DNA of 64,000 nucleotides from Galbula dea (lineage: Eukaryota > Chordata > Aves > Piciformes > Galbulidae). Positions 58,644 through 64,000 of this stretch are shown here, piece by piece (position 1 is the stretch's first letter; every line of letters starts with the position of its first letter). Location: contig VWZX01002958.1 in assembly GCA_013399015.1 (NCBI GenBank), positions 1,196 to 65,195 of the forward strand, read 5' to 3'. Both the position numbers and the translations under genes were made by a program. Below the pieces are notes generated by a model. That model saw only the letters and a program-made list of their open reading frames with translations, did no database searches and was not told where the DNA came from.

Positions 58644-59659
58644 ATGGCCCTCGAGAGGCTCAGGGAAGCCCTGCGCGGCATGCCCCCCTTGCAAAGCTCC
58701 CTGCTGTTCCTCCTCTGCCTGCTGGCCGCCATCCATCTGGGCAAGCTCCTCATGCAGCAGTGGCAGCGCCGTCTGCAGGGCCAGCGCCGGGCGCCGCCGG
58801 GACCTTTCTCCTGGCCCTTGATCGGCAACGCGGCGCAACTGGGCAGCGCCCCGCACCTCTCCTTCGCCCGCCTCGCAAGCACCTACGGCGCGGTCTTCCA
58901 GCTGCGCCTGGGACGCTGGCCTGTGGTGGTGCTGAATGGGGAGCGCGCCATCCGCCAGGCCCTCGTCCGCCAAGGGACCGCCTTCGCCGGCCGGCCGCCC
59001 TTCCCCTCCTTCCGGCTGGTGTCGGGCGGGCTCAGTCTGGCCTTCGGCGGTTACTCGGAGCTTTGGAAGCTGCACCGCCGGGCGGCGCATGCCACGGTGC
59101 GCGCCTTCTCCACCGGCAGCCCCGCGACCCGCCGCCTGCTGGAGAGGCACCTGGTGGGCGAGGCGCGGGCGTTGGTGGCGCTGTTGGTGCGCGGCAGCGC
59201 CGGCGGCGCCTTCCTCGATCCGTCGCGGATTCTCGTGGTGGCCGTGGCCAACGTGATGAGCGCCCTCTGCTTCGGCCGCCGCTACAGCCACGGCGACGGC
59301 GAGTTCCTGCGCCTCGTGGGACGCAACGAGCAGTTCGGGCGGGCGGTGGGCGCCGGCAGCCTGGTGGACGCGCTACCCTGGCTTCAGCGCTTCCCAAGCC
59401 CCGTGCGCACCGCTTACCGCGCCTTCCGCGACCTCAACCGCGACTTCTACGGCTTCGTCCGCGGCAAGTTCCTGCAGCACCAGCGCAGCCTGCGCCCGGG
59501 GGCCGCCCCGCGCGATATGATGGATGCCTTCATCCGCCTGCAGCGGGAGCAGCCGTGGCTGCAGCTCGAGCACGTGCCCGCCACCGTCACCGACATCTTC
59601 GGCGCCAGCCAGGACACTCTCTCTACGGCCCTGCAGTGGCTCCTCATCTTCCTCATCAG
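58644..59659 (+). CDS. CYP1B1: CYP1B1 cytochrome P450, coding exon 2 (residues 1-339, last codon split)
   Basis: Cytochrome P450 1B1 is a haem mono-oxygenase of the endoplasmic reticulum that hydroxylates oestradiol, retinoids and aromatic hydrocarbons. The ATG lies one base after the acceptor TTTCCCTTGCAG, which fixes the start. Residues 17-35 are a hydrophobic membrane anchor; a basic stretch (41-49) is followed by the proline hinge PPGP at 51-54. Other hallmarks are the C-helix WKLHRR (141-146), VAVANVMSALCFG, GAGSLVDALPWLQ and PGAAPRDMMDAF. The I-helix oxygen-binding segment DIFGASQDTLSTALQW is at 317-332. The exon ends at a consensus donor (ATCAG/GTAGGT) after two bases of codon 339. It is strongly G+C rich, like other avian first coding exons in CpG islands. 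Identification is by close agreement with vertebrate CYP1B1; CYP1A members lack this exon layout. Confidence 0.97.
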
Positions 59660-61282
59660 GTAGGTGCCGACGGGCGGACTCTCGAGGCGCCCTCCCCACA
59701 CCAGTCCTGGGGAGAGACACGGGAGTTAGCCCGGGGAGTCGCCCCGCAAGCGGCAGCCTTGGAGGAGCCGTGTTTCAGTAGCGCTGCGCGGGCAAATCTG
59801 CCGCAGGGAAGCCTCCCTCGGCAGCAGAAGCTGGCCCGAACGAGCGTCTCAGCCGTTCGGTCTGGGGAGCGGCGCCGCTGGGACCCGGGTCTGAGGGACA
59901 GGCCAGGGCCAGCCCGAGCGGTCTTGGGGTACTGCGTTGGCTTCCGGTTAGCCAACAGGGAAGCTCTGAGAAACCTGCCAGAAAAAAGATAAGCAAGGAT
60001 AAAAAAGAAACCCCAAAACCTACTCTTGACAGTCGGGTATACGTGCGTAAAGAGAGGCTGACAAAAAGGAAGCTTTAAAGTTTTGTCAGGTCAAGATCAA
60101 GGAGATCATAGGAACAGGATAACAACTACTTAAGTGAGATAGAGTTCGCGCACAAGCCCGCTGTTACGTTAATTTGCCAGCAGTGGCAAATTTGCCTTTA
60201 GCGCCTTTGTCTGACTGGGGGAAAGGCAGAGCTGCTGCGCAGGAGGCAGCGGTGCCAGCACAGCCCGGGCACCAGCTCTTCCAGGGCGAAAGTTTCAGCT
60301 AGGGGAGGTGGTTTAATATAAGAAGGCATAACACTCATGTTCTTGCCTGTCCCGGCTTTTTCTGTCATCCTTTGCATAATTTGTAGGCTTAGGCAAACAT
60401 TATCTACCTAGATGCTTCTCAAAAACCAGGCAAATATTTAACACTTCAAGTTAAGGGTATGATGCACAGTGTTCACATAACCTGTTGGGTTTCTCCCCGT
60501 TTCTTACATTTGCCTAGCATTCAACATGCAGGAGGAAAGGCAAAGACATGGAAGCCAAACTTGAATACTTAAAGCAAATAAAAGCTCCTTGGAGGAATTG
60601 TTTTTAGACTAGTAAACAAAAGGAGCAAAATTCGTTAATATTTTGATCTTGTTGGTTACTGTGCAGTCGTCAAAACTATCCAGATTTCAAGACAGCCATC
60701 TTGAAATACATTATAAAGAAAACATATTTGGATAATGATTAGAAGAAGTATACACCAACTAAGAGCGGGATGTTCCTAAAGCTATTCTGACAATTATTAG
60801 CCAGGACTTTTTCAGCTTAAAAATCAGCAGATTTTCATATGATGTCTAGTAATAACAAACTCCATGCTAATTTTTAGAAATCACATAGAGAGCTGGAAAA
60901 CTAAATTCTCATTCCTCCAGAAAGCTCAATACTTAGAAGAGAAAAGTAATTTTAGGGTTAGAATTAATTTTCAAAATTGGATCAGAATATACAGTTTCAG
61001 CACATTTTAAATAAGTTTCATTTATGTTGAGAATCAGTTACATGTGATATTAAAGTGAAAATGAGCAAACCTAAAATGACACCATTGCATAGGAAGTTTG
61101 GATTTTTCTTTCAGTTTACCATCAATGTCTACAAGTTCCTGCAATATACTTAAAACTTTGCTCAAACTGCATTATTTAGGGTAGGGATAGATATCTGTGA
61201 AAAATGTTTACAGCAAGGATTATTTTAAGAAAATCTTTTGGGAAGTGTAATGTACATGCACACATCTTACTTTAAATGACAG
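59660..61282 (+). other. CYP1B1 intron 2, 1623 bp
   Basis: The intron begins GTAGGT and ends TTTAAATGACAG, and splits an arginine codon (AG/G). The first 300 bp continue the CpG island and the rest is AT-rich. No transposon is recognised inside it. Confidence 0.93.
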
Positions 61283-61895
61283 GTATCCAAATGTACAGGC
61301 TAAAATGCAAGAAGAAGTGGATAGGATTGTTGGAAGAGACCGTCTGCCATGTGCTGAAGATCAGCCTCACTTGCCCTACATCATGGCTTTCTTGTACGAG
61401 TCTATGCGTTTCAGCAGCTTTGTGCCTGTTACTATCCCACATGCCACCACAACCAACACCTTCATAATGGGCTACCTCATTCCCAAGGACACAGTGATTT
61501 TTGTTAATCAGTGGTCGGTGAACCACGATCCAGCAAAATGGTCCAACCCAGAGGATTTTGATCCAACAAGATTCCTGGATGAGAATGGATTCATCAACAA
61601 AGATCTTACTAGTAGCGTGATGATTTTCTCATTGGGAAAACGACGGTGTATTGGAGAGGAATTATCCAAGGTGCAGTTATTTCTCTTTACCTCCATACTG
61701 GTGCATCAGTGCAATTTTACTGCTAATCCAAACGAGGACCCTAAAATGGACTTTACGTATGGGTTGACCATTAAACCTAAACCATTCACTTTGAATGTTA
61801 CACTTAGAGATACTATGGATTTGCTTGATCAGGCTGTGCAAAGAGTGCAAGCAGAGAAAGCAGCCAATGAAAATCAGCTGTCAGCAAATGCCTAA
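61283..61895 (+). CDS. CYP1B1: CYP1B1 cytochrome P450, coding exon 3 (residues 339-542)
   Basis: It joins in frame to exon 2 to give 542 residues, one fewer than human CYP1B1. It carries the K-helix ExxR pair (E378 and R381 in FLYESMRF), the aromatic PxRF segment DFDPTRF (430-436) and the haem-binding signature FSLGKRRCIG with thiolate ligand C461. VGRDRLPC, SFVPVTIPHATT, VNQWSVNHDP and YGLTIKPKPF are diagnostic CYP1B blocks. The stop TAA is at 61893-61895. All catalytic residues are present and no frameshift or stop interrupts either exon, so the gene appears functional. Its base composition is ordinary, in contrast with exon 2. Confidence 0.97.
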
Positions 61896-62540
61896 GAAAC
61901 AAACCTTGCAGCTAAAGATAATCCCTCTCTCTCATTTTAGTCTTATATTTTGTTCTGGTGATCTTTTTTGGAAAATAGCCAATATTACAAGTTAAAAGAG
62001 CAGCAAGGAAAACTGCTTGAGGTATAATTCAGTCCTCTTTATGATTCTAGGAGAGTCAGGGGAACAATTTAATATATTAATAAAATGCATGCAATTTGAA
62101 ATTAAGCCTTTTCTTTTCTAGTTTGCTCCCAGAAGTTGCCATTGTAAAGTGCTTTTTATCTACTGACTGGTTGGAGCATTTCCAGGAACTGTTTGTACAG
62201 TCCTTTCCATGTCTCCATGTGCTATGCCTTAAATCTAAGGTTGCCTTTTGTAAGTCCACGTCACAAATCTGTAACTTAGAAACAGAAAAGAAAAAAAGAA
62301 AGGGTTGCTTAGAACACTGCAGCCTGCCTCTAAATTTACTGTACTGGAAACTACCCTAGGAACATAACAGCTTTTGTGTTGTGACTGATAGGATGTGCAT
62401 TAATGCCTCAATAGTAAATGTTCAAATGTTCATGATTTTTGGTAAAACTACAAAGTTTTACTTTTACATTCCAAAGTGTTTACATAAATGACTACAAAAT
62501 AAAACAGACTTGTTTATAAGCACATTTGAAAATAAAACTA
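61896..62540 (+). other. CYP1B1 3' untranslated region (minimum extent)
   Basis: AU-rich sequence after the stop. Polyadenylation signals AATAAA occur at 62079-62084, 62498-62503 and 62531-62536, and GU-rich sequence (TTTGGTATGTGACC) follows the last pair. Mammalian CYP1B1 has a long 3' untranslated region, so transcripts may extend well beyond this point. Confidence 0.55.
62498..62536 (+). terminator. Paired polyadenylation signals
   Basis: Two AATAAA hexamers 33 bp apart (62498-62503, 62531-62536) with T-rich and GU-rich sequence downstream. An earlier AATAAA at 62079 is an alternative. Confidence 0.45.
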
Positions 62541-64000
62541 TTTTTTAAAATGAGAATGAACGAAATGCCTTAATAGAGTAACTTTTCATTAAGTTTTGAA
62601 AGATCAGATTTGGTATGTGACCAGGTGGCAAGGGTGATACAAACTGTATACTACTCTGTTAATTAGCATATTTTTTAACAAAATAGATATTTGAATTAAA
62701 GTTTGATAAATATACAGCTGAACGTTTTATTCTCTAGGAAAGAGTTAATATCCCTCTCTGTAGGCACATAAGTAAGTCCAGTAAACCTACATGGGCTAAG
62801 GTATTCAGAAGTGAGTATTTGGGGAGTTTATATTAAAATTTCCATGCCACAAGTCTCAAGTAAAGTGTACAGCAAATATATCTCTGATCACTAGTCATTA
62901 GGTTGCGTTAAATGGTATATTGAAAAATCAATTGCTTGGAACAAAGTCTCAGAAAATAAACATTACATGTCCTAATTAATGTACCTATTAACTGAGGAAA
63001 AAGTACTTTTAAAATTTTTGTAAGGCAAAAGGCATAAAATAAAAACCCCAAACAAACAAACAAAAAAACCCCAAACTTATCATTTAAAGTAAAATACACC
63101 CCGAATTTAATAGCCTTGAACCTATCTAATATTTGTGTACACAAAGCTGCATGTATTTCCCTAAAAAAACCCCTCAGTTCTGTGTAAATATCTGACTTTG
63201 AAAAGTGTTGGGCACTTTTTTGGAGCTGTGTATCTCCTTCAATTACATACGAAATCCATCAGAAATGAGAGTACCTCACGTGACTTGCTGTGTTCAGCCT
63301 AGTACTAAATAAAGTATTAGTAGAGCTAGAAAAGTAAGGGTACACTGTAAAGTACCTCTGCCAAGACCTAAGCAAGTGAAGATTTGCACTGGGTCTTCTG
63401 ATAGATGGCCAGGCTTAGTCATGTTGGCAGCAGTAGCCAAACTCTTACCGACATTGGAAGAGCTGTGTTAACAACACAGTCCTATTGTTCTTAAGTAGAA
63501 GCTTTGCTGTTGATTTTAGAAACCTGAATCAAGCCTAGAAGTACTGCTTCATAAGCACACACAGTAGTAATGTACCCGTTCAAAGTCTGTGACTTCATAT
63601 ACAAATTTTCTTTTTTAAGAGCTAAAAACATTTTCTGTTCTATACACAAGGAATAACCTCAGGTGTTTTTCTGATTATGTACAAGTTTGTGATATCCCAG
63701 AACTTAGCCTATAGCTGTGAAAAGCTTTATAAGATACTCAGCATTTTCAAATGGAGATCTACATTAGATCAAATGCTAGCAAGACAGTTTTCCTTGTACC
63801 TTTGCAAGTATTGTTATTAAAAAATATATAAAAGAATGTAACCTGCTATCAAATCGTTATTCTAATGCAAGGATCACCAATTCCTATTTAAAAAACCCAG
63901 CTTTTGCAATTTTGTACTCTTCCAAAAGCTTTAACTGTGCATTGGCTACTAGTGCAACATCCATTCACACTGCTTGGCTCTGTCAGAGGGTCACACACTG
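62541..64000. other. Downstream of CYP1B1: possible extended 3' untranslated region
   Basis: AT-rich with more AATAAA words (about 63307) and a short (AAAC)n run at 63043-63062. No coding sequence or transposon recognised. Confidence 0.4.

Larger units (their letters stand above)
56740..59960. promoter_or_regulatory. CpG-rich island covering the CYP1B1 promoter, first exon and exon 2
   Basis: An abrupt change from AT-rich sequence to sequence dense in CpG, with GC boxes such as GGGGGCGG (near 56780 and 57536). It ends shortly after the exon 2 donor. The composition creates long spurious open frames in all six frames. Confidence 0.9.

Noticed and set aside
58422..59291. 289-codon minus-strand frame opposite CYP1B1 exon 2
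   Set aside because: Antisense shadow of a G+C-rich coding exon; composition-driven, no motif.
58508..59992. 494-codon open frame on the plus strand overlapping CYP1B1 exon 2
   Set aside because: It is out of frame with CYP1B1, rich in Ala, Pro, Arg and Gly, and arises because stop codons are rare in CpG-rich sequence; it has no recognisable domain and runs into the intron.

Overview
The window reads as a piece of bird nuclear genome. The evidence is a single recognisable vertebrate gene (CYP1B1, plus strand, right-hand end) embedded in sequence whose interspersed repeats are chicken-repeat-1 (CR1) LINEs with the characteristic 8-bp tails (ATTCTATG or ATTCTGTG) and solo long terminal repeats (LTRs) of avian endogenous retroviruses. 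The high density of CR1 and LTR copies, several with long open stretches, suggests a lineage with recent CR1 activity, but the species cannot be fixed from this sequence.

Layout. 1-56.7 kb is a gene-poor, AT-rich intergenic block upstream of CYP1B1. It holds CR1 pieces at 1-633, 1926-3950, 9890-9952, 12250-12747, 17140-17405, 18793-18887, 19970-20103, 22885-23510, 24480-27356 (an inverted pair), 27536-27590, 28866-29480, 36978-38542 (one CR1 inside another), 47032 to about 51200 (nearly full length, minus strand) and 53822-54787. It also holds LTRs at 11871-13114, 13553-14173, 14942-15518, 22304-22884, 31160-31647, 31745-32495, 33673-34112, 34690-34775, 38718-39307 and 41686-42445. Six LTRs have perfect 5- or 6-bp target-site duplications and none is accompanied by gag, pol or env, so they are solo LTRs or fragments. 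Between the repeats I find no convincing gene.

56.74-59.96 kb is a CpG-rich island with the CYP1B1 promoter (two close matches to the aryl-hydrocarbon-receptor element and a TTAAAA TATA-like box), a non-coding first exon whose limits are uncertain, and coding exon 2. Exon 3 lies at 61.3-61.9 kb and is followed by an AU-rich 3' untranslated region. The two coding exons join in frame to a 542-residue protein with every cytochrome P450 hallmark.

The most unusual structures are: (1) a roughly 1-kb-arm inverted repeat of CR1 ORF1 at 24.5-27.4 kb, nearly identical in its inner part and clearly diverged in its outer part; (2) nested insertions that order repeat activity in time; (3) a head-to-head pair of related LTRs 97 bp apart; (4) an LTR whose promoter segment is replaced by a 14-bp-arm hairpin. 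I found no CRISPR array, operon or novel multi-gene system; this is a host gene plus a transposon-rich intergenic region.
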